This document shows, piece after piece, positions 12,438-12,707 of a stretch of 12,707 nt of DNA (positions are counted from its first letter, which is position 1; each line of letters starts with the position of its first letter). The notes beneath the pieces were generated by a model, which was not told the DNA's origin, did not search any database, and saw only the letters and a program-made list of their open reading frames with translations. Made by a program: the position numbers and the translations under genes. This stretch comes from Bacillota bacterium (lineage in GTDB: Bacteria > Bacillota_E > Sulfobacillia > Sulfobacillales > Sulfobacillaceae): the NCBI GenBank assembly GCA_021802225.1, contig JAKAAS010000013.1, positions 1-12,707 of the forward strand, written 5' to 3'.

Positions 12438-12707
12438 TTAGCCTTTTTGCCACCGCCTCAGCAACTCTGGAACCTGCTGCAGGGAGGTGGCGGTAAAATC
12501 CGGGAGAGCGGACGAAGGCGACAGAACGTCCCCACCGCCAGCGGGCTCGGCCTGCCGGATAAGGTGCACGCTCCGGATTCCAGCCCGGCGGGCTCCTAAG
12601 ACGTCATGGGCGGCACGGTCGCCAATATGCATTCCTAAACCCGGCACCAGAGAAAAGATGCGGGGGTCCGGCTTGGCCCACCCCGACTCGGCGCCGGCCA
12701 ACCCGGG
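12438..12707 (-). CDS. HAD-superfamily hydrolase, N-terminal part outside the window
   Basis: The frame is open to the right edge, so only the last 89 residues are visible. They contain the motif III lysine in AKPDPRIF and the motif IV acidic pair in MHIGDRAAHDVLGARRAGI, the typical C-terminal half of a phosphoglycolate-phosphatase-like HAD enzyme. HAD hydrolases transfer the phosphate of small molecules to an aspartate in the N-terminal motif I, which is not seen here. A TTG at 12701 could be misread as a start, but the protein would then lack its nucleophile, so it is surely not the real start. Substrate unknown. It precedes the thioesterase gene on the same strand. Confidence 0.82.
   Translation of the reverse strand, partial: PGLAGAESGWAKPDPRIFSLVPGLGMHIGDRAAHDVLGARRAGIRSVHLIRQAEPAGGGDVLSPSSALPDFTATSLQQVPELLRRWQKG

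Noticed and set aside
12639..12648. CCCGGCACCA, a ten-base match to the tRNA-Leu 3' end, as an attachment site
   Set aside because: It lies inside the HAD gene, beyond the conserved PBP and thioesterase genes, and a ten-base GC-rich match is expected by chance.
1..12707. CRISPR array or rRNA genes
   Set aside because: No regularly spaced repeats of 23 bases or more and no rRNA-like sequence were seen.

Overview
The window looks like a chromosomal segment of a spore-forming, fairly GC-rich Firmicute. The left third has the gene order spoVB(yabM)-mazG-hup-rqcP(yabO)-yabP-yabQ-HTH-divIC-yabR(S1), the conserved block known from Bacillus and Clostridia. YabP, YabQ and SpoVB are sporulation-linked families. 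The overall character would suit a deep-branching lineage such as Sulfobacillus or relatives, but that genus-level guess is inference, not something the bases prove.

Layout. Positions 1-4686 are housekeeping, all on the + strand: a 5'-truncated flippase-like SpoVB gene, a MazG-type pyrophosphohydrolase behind its own sigma-A-like promoter, the nucleoid protein HU closed by a strong terminator, the RqcP S4 protein, YabP and YabQ, a short HTH protein translationally coupled to the divisome protein DivIC, and an S1-domain protein behind a perfect-consensus promoter. A tRNA-Leu(UAA) with encoded CCA follows (4693-4781), closed by a GNRA-loop terminator.

Positions about 4824-9740 form an accessory block lying directly behind the tRNA. 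It holds an orphan lipoprotein, an unidentified short ORF, a MarR regulator with a well-formed operator palindrome in its promoter and a coupled ICMT-like membrane methyltransferase, a shredded ParM/actin-like plasmid-segregation gene, a minus-strand MntA/HepT toxin-antitoxin pair whose HepT lacks its C-terminal half, about 0.4 kb of unassigned and probably decayed sequence, and an intact stand-alone DruA (DUF4338) protein. The mixture of relics and solitary defence-type genes suggests an old mobile-element landing site beside the tRNA; I found no attachment-site repeat to prove it.

Positions 9880-12707 return to ordinary chromosome: a class B penicillin-binding protein (PBP2 type) on +, facing a minus-strand pair made of a hot-dog thioesterase and a HAD-family hydrolase that runs off the right edge.

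The most unusual items are the decayed actin gene abutting the truncated HepT, the solitary DruA, the MarR operator, three 11-bp-phased TGT boxes (one a perfect DnaA box) before the HTH-divIC pair, and the MazG protein that lacks the methylase half found in Bacillus YabN.
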